Assembly: GCF_014649715.1 (NCBI RefSeq)
Contig: NZ_BMTO01000003.1
Coordinates: 271,924-328,067, forward strand
Reading direction: 5' to 3'
Length of the DNA: 56,144 bases
Origin: Streptomyces lateritius
Lineage (GTDB): Bacteria > Actinomycetota > Actinomycetes > Streptomycetales > Streptomycetaceae
Positions 16,939 to 25,729 of this stretch are shown here, in pieces. Numbering within the stretch: position 1 is the stretch's first letter; each line of letters opens with the position of its first letter. The notes beneath the pieces were generated by a model that saw only the letters and a program-made list of their open reading frames with translations, was not told where the DNA came from and searched no databases. The position numbers and the translations under genes were made by a program.

Positions 16939-17763
16939 ATGCCCACCATGGCCCTCGACAACGACCTCGTACCCGCCCGTTCGCTCCACTCGACACCCCT
17001 GGTGTTCGGTACGGGCGCGGCCATCGGGGTCCTCGGCGGGATGATCGGCCTGGGCGGCGCGGAGTTCCGCCTGCCGCTGCTCATCGGCCTGTTCGGCTTC
17101 GCCGCGCTCTCCGCGGTCATCCTGAACAAGGCGATGAGCCTGGTCGTGGTCCTCGTCGCGCTGCCCGCCCGCCTGGCAGCGGTGTCCGCCGCTGAGCTTG
17201 CCGCTCACTGGCCCGTCGCGCTCAACCTGCTGGCCGGAAGCCTGCTCGGCGCCTGGACAGGGGCGGCCTGGGCGGTACGCATGCGCGGCTCCACCCTCTA
17301 CAAGGTGCTGGCGGCGCTGATGGTGCTCATGGCCGCGGCCCTGCTCGTCACGCACAGCACCAGCCTGGGGACGCTCGCGCTGCCGCTCTGGGCCCGGGTG
17401 CCCAGCGGGGGCGTGGCCGGCTTCGGCATCGGTGTCGTCGCCGCGATCATGGGTGTGGCCGGGGGCGAGCTGCTGATCCCGACGATCGTGCTCTTGTTCG
17501 GCGTGGACATCAAGACCGCGGGAAGCCTCTCCCTGCTGGTGTCGCTGCCGACCATGCTGGTGGCCTTCGCCCGCTACAGCCGCGACGGCAGCTTAGCGGT
17601 CCTGGGCGCCAGCCTCCGCTTCACCATGGTCATGGCCGCGGGTTCGGTCGCCGGCGCCGTGCTGGGCGGACTGCTCCTCGGCGTGTTCCCGGAGCTGGTC
17701 CTCATCCCCGTACTGGTGGTGGTCCTGCTCGTCTCCGCGGTCAAGCTCGCCCGCCACGACTGA
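16939..17763 (+). CDS. TauE/SafE family membrane anion permease
   Basis: 274 residues with about eight membrane segments in two repeats, typical of the TauE/SafE (sulfite exporter / UPF0721) family. Each half has the glycine-rich entry helix: GVLGGMIGLGGAEFRLPLL near residue 30 and GVVAAIMGVAGGELLIPTIV near 170. It probably exports sulfite, sulfoacetate or another organosulfur anion; the substrate cannot be read from sequence. In-frame ATG 16948 is an alternative start. The 233 bases before it hold no recognisable gene. No operon partner: PolX follows 59 bases later. Confidence 0.85.
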   Translation: MPTMALDNDLVPARSLHSTPLVFGTGAAIGVLGGMIGLGGAEFRLPLLIGLFGFAALSAVILNKAMSLVVVLVALPARLAAVSAAELAAHWPVALNLLAGSLLGAWTGAAWAVRMRGSTLYKVLAALMVLMAAALLVTHSTSLGTLALPLWARVPSGGVAGFGIGVVAAIMGVAGGELLIPTIVLLFGVDIKTAGSLSLLVSLPTMLVAFARYSRDGSLAVLGASLRFTMVMAAGSVAGAVLGGLLLGVFPELVLIPVLVVVLLVSAVKLARHD

Positions 17764-17822
17764 GCCGTGGCCTCGGCCGCGCCCGGCGTGCCCGCGCGGT
17801 GCGTGCGGGGCACCCTGGAGGC

Positions 17823-19550
17823 ATGGGCCGAGCCAACGACCAGGTCGAGGCGCTGCTCCAGGAGTACGCCGACCTCATCGCGATCCGGGGCGAGGAGGCG
17901 TTCAAGGCGCGCGCCTACGAGAAGGCGGCACGCGCCGTCGGCGGCTACCCGCAGGACGTCTCCACACTGGACGCCAAGGCGCTGCTCGAGATTCCGAACG
18001 TCGGCAAGTCCGTCGCCGACAAGATCGTGGAGTATCTGCGGACCGGCCGCATGTCCGTCGTGGAGAAGGCCCGGACGTCCGTGCCGGCCGGAGTGCGCGA
18101 GCTGATCGCGATTCCCGGGCTCGGGCCCCGCAAGGCCATGCTCCTCCACGAGGAGCTGGGCATCAGCACCGTCGACCAGCTGGTCGACGCCATCCACCAG
18201 GAACGGCTGCGGGACCTGAAGGGCTTCGGGGAACGGACCGAGGAGAACATCCTGCGCGGCATCTCCGTCCTGCAGCACGCCGGCGAGGGCCGGATCCTCG
18301 TCAGCGCCGCCATGGACATCGCAGAGCAGCTCGTCGCCGAGCTGTCGGAGATCCCCGGCTGCGTCCGGTGCACGTACGCCGGTTCCCTGCGCCGCATGAA
18401 GGAGACCATCGGCGACGTCGACATCCTGGTGGCGGCGCGCCGGTCGGCCCCGTTCATGGAGGCCCTCGCCGGCCTTCCGCACACGGCCGAGGTCATCGCG
18501 ATGGGGCGGAAGAAGACGTCCGTACGGACCGTCACCGGCCTCCAGGTGGACCTACGCGTCCTTCCCCCCGCTTCCTGGGGCGCGGGACTGCAGTACTTCA
18601 CCGGCTCCAAGGCGCACAACATCCGCACGCGCGAACTCGCGGTGCGCCACGGCCTCAAGCTGTCCGAGTACGGGCTCTTCGACGCCGAGAGCGGCGAGAG
18701 CATCACCTCCGAGACGGAAGAGGCGATCTACGAGAGGCTCGGACTGCCCTGGATCCCGCCGACCCTGCGCGAGGACCGCGGCGAGATCGCGGCCGGGCTG
18801 CGCGGCGAACTCCCCGAGCTCGTCACGGAGAAGGACATCCGCGGCGATCTGCACACCCACACCGACCTCACCGACGGGCTGGCGCCGCTGGAGGACATGA
18901 TCGCCGCCGCCGCCGCCCGTGGATACGCCTACTACGCCGTCACCGACCACGCCCCGAACCTGTACATGCAGCGCATGACCGACGAGAAGATCCTCGCCCA
19001 GCGCGAGCGGGTACGCGCACTCGACGGCGCGCACCGCGAAATGCGGCTGCTGCACGGCACGGAACTCAACATCGGCCCGGACGGCTCCCTGGACTGGCCC
19101 GACGAATTCCTCGCGGACTTCGACATCTGTGTGGCCTCCGTCCACTCCCACTTCAACCAGAGCAGACGGGAACTCACCCGCCGTCTCATCCGCGCCTGCG
19201 AGAACCCGTACGTCGCCGTCATCGGTCATCCCACGACCCGCCGGATCGGCAAACGCCCGGGCATCGACGCCGACTTCGACGAGGTCTTCAAGGCCTGCGC
19301 GCGAGCGGGCACCGCGCTGGAGATCAACGCGCACCCCGAGCGGCTCGACCTCCGCGACGAGGACATCCTGCGCGCGAAGGAGTACGGCGTGAAGTTCGCC
19401 GTGAACTCCGACGCGCACGCCACCACCCATCTGCCGTACATGCGCTACGGGCTGGCGACGGCTCAGCGCGGCTGGCTGACGACGGACGACGTCATCAACA
19501 CGTGGCCGTTGACCAGACTGCGCCGGTTCCTGCGCAAGAAGGGCGCATGA
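17823..19550 (+). CDS. polX: DNA polymerase/3'-5' exonuclease PolX
   Basis: 575 residues. The order is the family's: N-terminal helix-hairpin-helix and 8-kDa domain (VEALLQEYADLIAIRG, then IPNVGKSVADKI and IPGLGPRKAM), a family X polymerase palm (YAGSLRRMKETIGDVDIL with the metal Asp pair, and VDLRVL), then a C-terminal PHP domain with its metal His/Asp set (DLHTHTDLTDG, VTDHAPN, VHSHFNQ, IGHPTTR, INAHPERLD, NSDAH). It fills short gaps and trims 3' ends in base excision repair. ATG 17823 gives the usual N-terminus; GGAGG directly precedes it with unusually short spacing, and GTG 17799 is in frame. Confidence 0.95.
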   Translation: MGRANDQVEALLQEYADLIAIRGEEAFKARAYEKAARAVGGYPQDVSTLDAKALLEIPNVGKSVADKIVEYLRTGRMSVVEKARTSVPAGVRELIAIPGLGPRKAMLLHEELGISTVDQLVDAIHQERLRDLKGFGERTEENILRGISVLQHAGEGRILVSAAMDIAEQLVAELSEIPGCVRCTYAGSLRRMKETIGDVDILVAARRSAPFMEALAGLPHTAEVIAMGRKKTSVRTVTGLQVDLRVLPPASWGAGLQYFTGSKAHNIRTRELAVRHGLKLSEYGLFDAESGESITSETEEAIYERLGLPWIPPTLREDRGEIAAGLRGELPELVTEKDIRGDLHTHTDLTDGLAPLEDMIAAAAARGYAYYAVTDHAPNLYMQRMTDEKILAQRERVRALDGAHREMRLLHGTELNIGPDGSLDWPDEFLADFDICVASVHSHFNQSRRELTRRLIRACENPYVAVIGHPTTRRIGKRPGIDADFDEVFKACARAGTALEINAHPERLDLRDEDILRAKEYGVKFAVNSDAHATTHLPYMRYGLATAQRGWLTTDDVINTWPLTRLRRFLRKKGA

Positions 19551-19802
19551 AGCGCAGCAGGGCGGTCCGCATCGCGCCGGTGTCCGGTCCGGTGGAGCGA
19601 AGGCGCACCGAGCGCCCCGCGCCGAACGTGACGCGCGCGCCCGGCCGGGATCACCCAGGAGCCGGTGCGCGGTCGTGAGGAACCCCGGCACCGGAGGACC
19701 GGCCCGCGCGAAGGTCTTGGTCACGGAACGGAGAAGGTGACTCCGCTCCTCCCCAGGCCGGACGCATGATGTGTCCCTGATCATCAACGTCCTGAGGAGA
19801 CC

Positions 19803-20210
19803 ATGCGCACCCGCACCGCCGCCCTGACCGCCTGTCTGCTGCTCGCACTCACCGCCTGCGGCATCGGCGACGAGCCGGACGCCGACACGTCGACGGCCGC
19901 GAGGACGCCGGAGGAGGAGTTCCTCGCCAACGCCAGGGCCGCCGACTTCGACAGCTGGAAGACGGCGGCGCCGACGGACGCCGAACTCGCCGCGTACCCC
20001 CCGCAGTGGTGCGCCGGGCTCAGGACCGGCCGCGGCGTCGCCTCCCTCCTCGAGGACGTCGCCCTCTACCCCGTCGGGGAGAAGTGGGGCACGGACAAGC
20101 CCGACGCCGAGGAACTCGTGCTCCTCGGCGTCAAGGCCCACTGCCCGGAGTTCGGTGACCGGGTGGCCGAAGAGGTACGGCTCGGCGGCCGGTCCCGGGG
20201 AGGCGGGTGA
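19803..20210 (+). CDS. Small secreted lipoprotein of unknown function
   Basis: 135 residues. The N-terminus RTAALTACLLLALTACG is a signal with lipobox LTAC, so the protein is lipid-anchored outside the membrane. The mature part has two further cysteines (PPQWCAGL, KAHCPEF), a possible disulfide, and a helical, acidic region that recalls DUF732-type actinobacterial exported proteins. I do not recognise a function. ATG has GAGGAG at good spacing. The 252 bases between polX and this gene show nothing I can name. Confidence 0.8.
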   Translation: MRTRTAALTACLLLALTACGIGDEPDADTSTAARTPEEEFLANARAADFDSWKTAAPTDAELAAYPPQWCAGLRTGRGVASLLEDVALYPVGEKWGTDKPDAEELVLLGVKAHCPEFGDRVAEEVRLGGRSRGGG

Positions 20211-20306
20211 CGCCCCTCTGCCGAAACGCCCCTCGGCGCCCGCCGTGCTGACCTAGCATGTCGACGACCAGTACGTCCGGGGGGATCGCACTGCCGAGGA
20301 GGACCC

Positions 20307-20738
20307 GTGTCTCGCATCATCGGCTACGCGTCAGGTGTCTTCGACCTCTTCCACATCGGCCATCTCAACGTGCTGAAGCACGCGAGCGCCCAGTGCGACT
20401 ACCTCGTCGCCGGCGTACTGACCGACGAGGCCGCCGGCCACAAGGGGCACGCCCCTGTCGTACCGCTCCACGAGCGGCTGGAGATCGTGCGCTCGATGGC
20501 GTACGTCGATGAGGCGATCGTCGACAACACCCTGGAGAAGATGGAGGCCTGGCGCCAGGTGGGCTTTCACCGCCTGTTCAAGGGCGAGGACTGGAAAGGC
20601 ACGGCCCGGGGTGCCCAGTGGGAACGCGACTTCGCCGCCGTCGGTGTCGAAGTCGTCTACGTGCCGTACACGATGCACGTCTCCAGCACCAAACTGCGCC
20701 AGATGATCCACCAGTTGATCTCGGAAGGCCGGCGCTGA
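20307..20738 (+). CDS. Cytidylyltransferase-like nucleotidyltransferase (TagD/glycerol-3-phosphate type)
   Basis: 143 residues, the length of glycerol-3-phosphate cytidylyltransferases. Signature motifs are GVFDLFHIGHLNVL (the HxGH nucleotide site at 16-19), VVPLHERLEIVRS and the late VSSTKLRQ replacing the usual R-STT motif. It would join CTP to a sugar or polyol phosphate to give an activated CDP compound for wall polymers. No teichoic-acid genes are nearby, so the acceptor is unknown. GTG start with GAGGAGG upstream. Confidence 0.88.
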   Translation: MSRIIGYASGVFDLFHIGHLNVLKHASAQCDYLVAGVLTDEAAGHKGHAPVVPLHERLEIVRSMAYVDEAIVDNTLEKMEAWRQVGFHRLFKGEDWKGTARGAQWERDFAAVGVEVVYVPYTMHVSSTKLRQMIHQLISEGRR

Positions 20739-20787
20739 GAGTCGGCCAGGTCAGTTCACACGGCGGGAGCCTGTGAGTGGGCTGCGG

Positions 20788-20895
20788 CATCCTGTCCTCG
20801 CCCCTCTGGTGGATCTCCCTGAACAGCTCTGCGGCCGTCTTCTCGCCCTCGTCCCGGAATGCCTTCAACCGCTGACCGCCACCGCCGGCGCCCGG
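20788..20895 (-). pseudogene. Possible fragment of an ISL3-type transposase
   Basis: On the minus strand a short open stretch reads LKAFRDEGEKTAAELFREIH followed by QRG. It resembles the segment of ISL3-family transposases where a tail-end arginine-rich motif precedes an alpha helix (AA-LH-EI--QG). No start codon with a ribosome site, no continuation of the domain and no inverted repeats are visible. It may be a chance match. Confidence 0.22.
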
Positions 20896-20924
20896 CCGGA
20901 GCCGTGCCGGGCCCGCGCGTCTCC

Positions 20925-21902
20925 CTATATGTCCTCCCAGACCATCGAGCTCATCCTCCAGCCGGCCGGTGTCCGGACGAACTGAGTGGTCTTGCGGCCG
21001 GCGCCCTCGAAGGGTTCGCCGTTGAGGAAGCCGGACTTGCGGTACTCACTGGACCGGTGCGCGATCGACGCGAAGATCTCGGTCCGCTCGGCGACCTCCC
21101 ATTCGGAGAACTCCGTCAGCGTCCCGTCGGTGAGGAGCTTCTGCCGCGGCTCGATGAACCGGTCGAGGTCGTAGACCACCGGCTCGCTCCCGACGTTCGC
21201 GATGATCGTTCCTTGGGGGATGAACACCTCGCGGACGACGTCGACGTTCGGCCGGCTGCCGCCGGTGTTCGTGAACGCGCCGAGGAACACGCGCATCAGC
21301 CGGTCGAGTTCAGCCTTTTCGGCCTTGACCGCGGGCGCGGGGAACTCGTACGCGTCCGTCGGCGGTACGTCATCGGAGAGCAGCGACCAGATCTCGATGT
21401 CGTGCCGCTTCCCCCCGTACGCGGAACGCTGTCGCAGCACCCCGTCACGGGTCATTCCGAGCCGGCGCGCGGTGTCGACACTGCGGGTGTTGTGCGCCGC
21501 GACCCACCATTCGACCCGTCTCATCCCGCGCTCCTGGAAGGCCCAGTCGATCAGGACCCCGCACGCCCGGGTCACCAGGCCGCGGCCCGCCGCCTCGGCC
21601 TCCAGCCAGCAGCCGAGCTCGCACACTCCGGTGGCCGCGTCGAAGTCGGTGAACATGACCCCGCCGACCAGCGTGCCCTCCAGCCAGATTCCGTAGATCC
21701 GGCGGGTGTCCTCGGCCTGTCGGTCCGCGTACCGCTGGAGGGTGGCCGTGGCGGAGTCGAGGTCCGTGCTGTACGTCGCCCAGGGGATCCACGGGTCCAC
21801 GTAGGGGCGGGCGCGGTCGATGTGGGCGAGGAACTCCCGTGCGTGCCAGGGCTCCAGGGGGCGGAGCTGCGCGTCGTCGTCGCCGAGCGGCAGGGTGAAC
21901 AC
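20925..21902 (-). CDS. GNAT acetyltransferase fused to a SnoaL-like/DUF4440-type domain
   Basis: 325 residues in one frame. Residues 1-180 are a RimJ/RimL-type N-acetyltransferase: LRPLEPWHAREFLAHI, then the acetyl-CoA loop region CELGCWLEAEAAGRGLVTRA, VEWWVAAHNTRSVDTARRLG and the late YGGKRHDIEIWSLL. From about residue 200 a second domain follows: ELDRLMRVFLGAFTNTGG, EVFIPQGTIIANVGSEP, EWEVAERTEIFASIAHR, ending RTPAGWRMSSMVWEDI, the pattern of SnoaL-like or DUF4440 cone folds. I do not recall this fusion as common. GTG 21902 is the likely start, with GGAGG 7 bases upstream. Divergent from a TetR gene whose operator it shares; it is probably the regulated target. Confidence 0.85.
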   Translation of the reverse strand: MFTLPLGDDDAQLRPLEPWHAREFLAHIDRARPYVDPWIPWATYSTDLDSATATLQRYADRQAEDTRRIYGIWLEGTLVGGVMFTDFDAATGVCELGCWLEAEAAGRGLVTRACGVLIDWAFQERGMRRVEWWVAAHNTRSVDTARRLGMTRDGVLRQRSAYGGKRHDIEIWSLLSDDVPPTDAYEFPAPAVKAEKAELDRLMRVFLGAFTNTGGSRPNVDVVREVFIPQGTIIANVGSEPVVYDLDRFIEPRQKLLTDGTLTEFSEWEVAERTEIFASIAHRSSEYRKSGFLNGEPFEGAGRKTTQFVRTPAGWRMSSMVWEDI

Positions 21903-21918
21903 GGACGACCTCCAGGTA

Positions 21919-21949
21919 CGTTCGTACGTAACGAGCGTTCGGTATGTAA
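21919..21949. promoter_or_regulatory. Twin direct-repeat operator between the GNAT fusion and tetR
   Basis: CGTTCGTACGTAA (21919-21931) and CGTTCGGTATGTAA (21936-21949) repeat with a 17-base offset in the 56-base divergent spacer. The A/T content is high for this genome. The adjacent TetR protein is the obvious binder; two tandem dimers would fit. Confidence 0.6.
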
Positions 21950-21958
21950 GCTGGCAGT

Positions 21959-22567
21959 ATGCCTCCCGCACCCGGAGACCGTGAAGCCCGCCGCCAGGAC
22001 GTGTCCGAGGCGGTGTGGCGCGTACTCGCCGACAAAGGGTTCGGCGGGCTGACGCTCCGTGCGGTCGCAGCCGCCATGGGCGTCTCGACCGGCATGCTCA
22101 TGCACTACTTCCCCACCAAGCGGGCCTTGGTGGCGCACGCCCTTGACCTGCTGGAGAGGCGAACCGCCGAACGCCCGCGGCGCGCACGCCCCACCGAGGG
22201 CCTCGCCGCCCTGAGAGCGATGCTGCTGGACATCCTGCCGCTGACCGCGGACGACACCGCCCGCAACCGCATCTGGGTCAGCTCGTGGGATCTGGCCCTC
22301 GCCGACGAGTCACTCGGCAGGGACCAGGCCGACCGCTACACCCGCTTGCGCTCGGCGATCCGTCCGCACCTCGAAGCCGCCCGCGACCACGGTGAGCTGC
22401 CCGCGACCGCCGACCCGGACCAACTCGCCGCTACAGCCGTTGCGTTCACCCACGGCCTCGTCGTCCAGGCCCTCTTCGACCCCGCCCGCTTCCCCCCGGA
22501 CGCACAGACCGCCCTGCTCGACACGTTCCTCGCGTCGATCGCAGGCCCAGCGTCACCCTCCGCTTGA
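21959..22567 (+). CDS. TetR/AcrR family transcriptional regulator
   Basis: 202 residues. The N-terminal helix-turn-helix is typical: VLADKGFGGLTLRAVAAAMG, VSTGMLMHYFPTKRALVAHA. The C-terminal half (LRAMLLDILPLTADDTARNR and following) resembles BetI-type ligand domains. No ribosome site precedes ATG 21959, so the mRNA may be leaderless. It likely represses itself and the divergent GNAT-SnoaL gene through the direct repeats between them; ligand unknown. Confidence 0.92.
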   Translation: MPPAPGDREARRQDVSEAVWRVLADKGFGGLTLRAVAAAMGVSTGMLMHYFPTKRALVAHALDLLERRTAERPRRARPTEGLAALRAMLLDILPLTADDTARNRIWVSSWDLALADESLGRDQADRYTRLRSAIRPHLEAARDHGELPATADPDQLAATAVAFTHGLVVQALFDPARFPPDAQTALLDTFLASIAGPASPSA

Positions 22568-22639
22568 CATGAGGGCGCTGATGCCGTGGCGGCTGATCCT
22601 GCCGGGCGGTCTCGCCGCCGTACGCTCCGGGCCTGCACA

Positions 22640-24667
22640 ATGCCGCTTGTGATCGATGACGACCCGTACCTGTGGCTGGAAGACGTGACGGACGAGGCCG
22701 CGCTCGCGTGGGTGACCGAGCGGAACGCGGAGACGGAGGCCGTGCTGGGCGCCGACGGCGCGTTCGCCGCCCTGAAGGAGCGGCTGCGGGAGGCGCTGGA
22801 CGCCTCGGACCGCATCCCGTACGTCACCCGGCGCGGCGCATTCCTCTACAACTTCTGGCGCGACGCCGGGCACGCGCGGGGAGTGTGGCGGCGTACGACG
22901 CTGGAGCAGTACCGCAAGGACGCTCCCGACTGGGAGATCCTCCTGGACGTCGACGCGCTCGCCGCCGCGGACGGCGAGAAGTGGGTGTGGGACGGCGCGG
23001 AGGTACGGCACCCCGACCACGACCGGGCCCTGGTGCGGCTCTCGCGCGACGGCGCCGACGCCGTCGTGGTCCGCGAGTTCGACCTCGTGACCCGGAGCTT
23101 CGTCGAGGACGGATTCCAGGTGGGGGAGGCGAAGACCAGGATCGGCTGGATCGACGCCGACACCGTCTTCGTCGGCACGGACCTCGGCCCCGGTTCGCTG
23201 ACCGACGCCGGCTATCCGCGTACGGTCCGCAGGTGGCGACGCGGCACGCCGCTGGAGGAGGCCACCCTGGTCTTCGAGGCCGAGGCGGGAGACGTGTCGG
23301 CCTGGGGCCGGCGCGACACCACACCCGGCTACGAGCGGGAGTTCGTCGGCCGCGCCCTGGACTTCTTCCGCAGCGAGCTGTACCTCCTGACCTCCGACGC
23401 CACGCTCGTACGGATCGACGTCCCCGAGGACGCCCTCGCCTACGCCCATCGCGAGTACCTGATCGTCACCCTGAAGTCCGACTGGCTCGGCCATCGGGCT
23501 GGCTCCCTGCTGGCGTTCGGCTTCGACGCCTTCCTGGCCGGCGACCGCACCGCCGAGGTGCTGTTCGCCCCGGACGGGCGGACGGCTCTGGCCGGGCACT
23601 CATGGACCCGGCACCACCTGCTCCTGGAGACCATGCGGGACGTCAGCACCCGCATCGAGGTGCTCACCCCCGCCCCCGCCGGGGCGTGGGCGCGTACGGG
23701 GCTCACGGACGTCCCCGCGCTCTCCGCGGTCTCCGTCGTGGACACGACCCCCGATCTCTCCGACGAGTACTTCCTCGACGTGTCGGGCTTCCTGCAGCCC
23801 TCCACCCTCTACCGCGGGCGGATCGGCGCCGACACGGAGATCCTCAAGCAGGCTCCGGCCCACTTCGACGCGGCCGGCCTGACGGTGGAGCAGTTCTTCG
23901 CGACCAGCCGGGACGGCACGCGCGTGCCGTACTTCGTCGTCGGGCCCGACCGGGGCCCCGGCCGTCCCGGCCCTGCCCTGCTGTACGGCTACGGTGGCTT
24001 CGAGGTGTCCCTCACGCCCTTCTACGGCGCGGTGAAAGGCCGGGCGTGGCTGGAGCGGGGCGGCACCTATGTGATCGCGAACATCCGGGGCGGCGGCGAG
24101 TACGGACCCGAGTGGCACCAGGCGGCGCTCGGCGCGGACCGGCCGCGGGCCTTCGAGGACTTCGCGGCCGTCGCCGCCGATCTCGTCACCCGGGGCATCA
24201 CCACGCCGGACAGGCTCGGGGCGGTGGGCGGCAGCAACGGCGGCCTGCTCATGGGCGCCATGCTCACCCGCTGTCCCGAGCTGTTCGGTGCGATCGTCGC
24301 CCAGGTGCCGCTGCTCGACATGCTCCGCTTCCACAAGCTCCTCGCCGGCGCCTCCTGGACCGCCGAGTACGGCAACCCCGACGTCGAAGCCGATCGCCCC
24401 CACCTCCGCGACATCTCGCCGTACCACCGCCTGTCCGCGGACCGGGCCTACCCGCCCGTCCTGCTGATGACCTCCACGCGCGACGACCGCGTCCACCCCG
24501 GCCACGCCCGGAAGACGGCCGCCCGGCTTCGCGAACTCGGCCACGAGGTGCTGCTGTACGAGAACACCGGCGGAGGCCACGCGGGTGCCGGCGACAACGA
24601 ACAGGCCGCCCACAACAACGCCCTGCTGCACACGTTCCTGTGGCGTCACCTCGCCCCCTCAGACTGA
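22640..24667 (+). CDS. Prolyl oligopeptidase family S9 serine peptidase
   Basis: 675 residues, cytosolic (no signal). Begins with the family's DDPYLWLEDV, followed by a seven-bladed propeller and a C-terminal alpha/beta-hydrolase. The triad is visible: Ser about 533 in GGSNGGLL, Asp about 614 in STRDDRVHPGHA, His about 646 in GGGHAGAG. RGGGEYGPEWHQ is the classic S9A loop before the nucleophile. It cleaves short peptides after proline or related residues. ATG 22640 begins directly before the conserved N-terminus. It follows tetR by about 70 bases on the same strand but is probably independent. Confidence 0.93.
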   Translation: MPLVIDDDPYLWLEDVTDEAALAWVTERNAETEAVLGADGAFAALKERLREALDASDRIPYVTRRGAFLYNFWRDAGHARGVWRRTTLEQYRKDAPDWEILLDVDALAAADGEKWVWDGAEVRHPDHDRALVRLSRDGADAVVVREFDLVTRSFVEDGFQVGEAKTRIGWIDADTVFVGTDLGPGSLTDAGYPRTVRRWRRGTPLEEATLVFEAEAGDVSAWGRRDTTPGYEREFVGRALDFFRSELYLLTSDATLVRIDVPEDALAYAHREYLIVTLKSDWLGHRAGSLLAFGFDAFLAGDRTAEVLFAPDGRTALAGHSWTRHHLLLETMRDVSTRIEVLTPAPAGAWARTGLTDVPALSAVSVVDTTPDLSDEYFLDVSGFLQPSTLYRGRIGADTEILKQAPAHFDAAGLTVEQFFATSRDGTRVPYFVVGPDRGPGRPGPALLYGYGGFEVSLTPFYGAVKGRAWLERGGTYVIANIRGGGEYGPEWHQAALGADRPRAFEDFAAVAADLVTRGITTPDRLGAVGGSNGGLLMGAMLTRCPELFGAIVAQVPLLDMLRFHKLLAGASWTAEYGNPDVEADRPHLRDISPYHRLSADRAYPPVLLMTSTRDDRVHPGHARKTAARLRELGHEVLLYENTGGGHAGAGDNEQAAHNNALLHTFLWRHLAPSD

Positions 24668-24675
24668 CGGCGAGG

Positions 24676-24860
24676 CGGCACATCTGTATCCGACGCCCCG
24701 CGCCCGGCGAGAGCTGGCCGAGGTGCGGCGTCTCCAGGGAGCGCACCTCGCCCGCGCCCTCAGGTCGCTCACCGACGGTGAGCGCGACGCCCTGGGCTCG
24801 GCGGTCGGCGCGCTGACGGCGTTGACGCACCATCTCCACGCCGGCTCCGGAACGGAGTAG
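24676..24860 (+). pseudogene. C-terminal remnant of a MarR family regulator
   Basis: The frame starting directly after the peptidase stop encodes LYPTPRARRELAEVRRLQGA, then LTDGERDALGSAVGALTAL, the wing end and dimerisation helix of a MarR protein. The DNA-binding helix-turn-helix (about 90 residues) is absent. There is no plausible start. It lies just upstream of a truncated MFS transporter, the usual target of such a regulator, so an original marR-MFS pair has been eroded by deletions. Confidence 0.65.
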
Positions 24861-25065
24861 CACCCCCCGCGCCCGTCGCGCACTTCCGGCGGCGCTCGCG
24901 CGCTCCACGCAGCGACCGTACGTCCACTCCGCGCCGGTCACACCCACCCCGCACCGGACCGTCGACCTCGCGCGCCCCCGCACGCCCGGCCGTGGCCTTC
25001 CCCTGCCCTGACGCCTGCCGGCCGTCGGTTTCTTCCGTCACCCTTTCGACAGACAAGGCACCTTC

Positions 25066-25722
25066 ATGTCGTCCACCGCCGTGGATCCCCTCTTCCCGCA
25101 CGCCTCCTCCCCGCCCGGGCCGCAACGGTCCCGGCACAGGGGCGGGGACAGGAGGTCCAATCCGTGGCTGACCCTCGTCGCGGTCGCCTTCGGCCTGTTC
25201 ATGGTGCAGCTCGACGCCTCCGTGGTGGCGATCGCCAACCCCGAGATCGGCCGCGCCCTCCCCGCGTCCACCGTGGACCTGCAGTGGGTCACCAACGCGT
25301 ACCTGCTCGCCCTGGCGGCCTCCCTCATCCTGGGCGGCAAGCTCGGCGACCGCTTCGGACGCCGTACGTACTACATGGTCGGTGTCGTCGGGTTCCCCCT
25401 CGCCTCGGTGGCCATCGGCCTGTCGGGCTCGGTCGAGGGTGTCATCGGTTTCCGCGCGGCGCAGGGCTTCTCCGGCGGGCTCCTGATGCCGAACACCCTG
25501 GGGCTGCTGCGCGCCGCCTTCCCGCCCCGGAAGTTCGGCATGGCCGTCGGCATCTGGGCGATGGTGTCGGCGGTCTCGACGGCGCTCGGGCCCATCGTCG
25601 GCGGACTGCTGGTCGAGCACACCGCCGCCGTCGTCACCGCAGTGCTCTGCCTTCTGGGAGCCGTACTCGCGGCCGTCGGCCTCCGGCGCGGCGCCCCGGG
25701 ACCGTCGACCGCCGCGCACTGA
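25066..25722 (+). CDS. Truncated DHA2-type MFS transporter (about 6 of 14 helices)
   Basis: 218 residues. The first part is a normal EmrB/QacA-type drug:H+ antiporter: FMVQLDASVVAIANPEIG (motif D1), LGGKLGDRFGRRTYY (motif A), ALGPIVGGLLVEH (motif C). Directly after that the sequence jumps to TAAVVTAVLCLLGAVLAAVG, which looks like the last helix of such proteins. Full-length members have about 480-520 residues, so roughly 280 are missing by an in-frame internal deletion. Probably non-functional, although the frame is open. AAGG precedes ATG at normal spacing. The marR remnant upstream shows the same kind of loss. Confidence 0.8.
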   Translation: MSSTAVDPLFPHASSPPGPQRSRHRGGDRRSNPWLTLVAVAFGLFMVQLDASVVAIANPEIGRALPASTVDLQWVTNAYLLALAASLILGGKLGDRFGRRTYYMVGVVGFPLASVAIGLSGSVEGVIGFRAAQGFSGGLLMPNTLGLLRAAFPPRKFGMAVGIWAMVSAVSTALGPIVGGLLVEHTAAVVTAVLCLLGAVLAAVGLRRGAPGPSTAAH

Positions 25723-25729
25723 CACCGGT

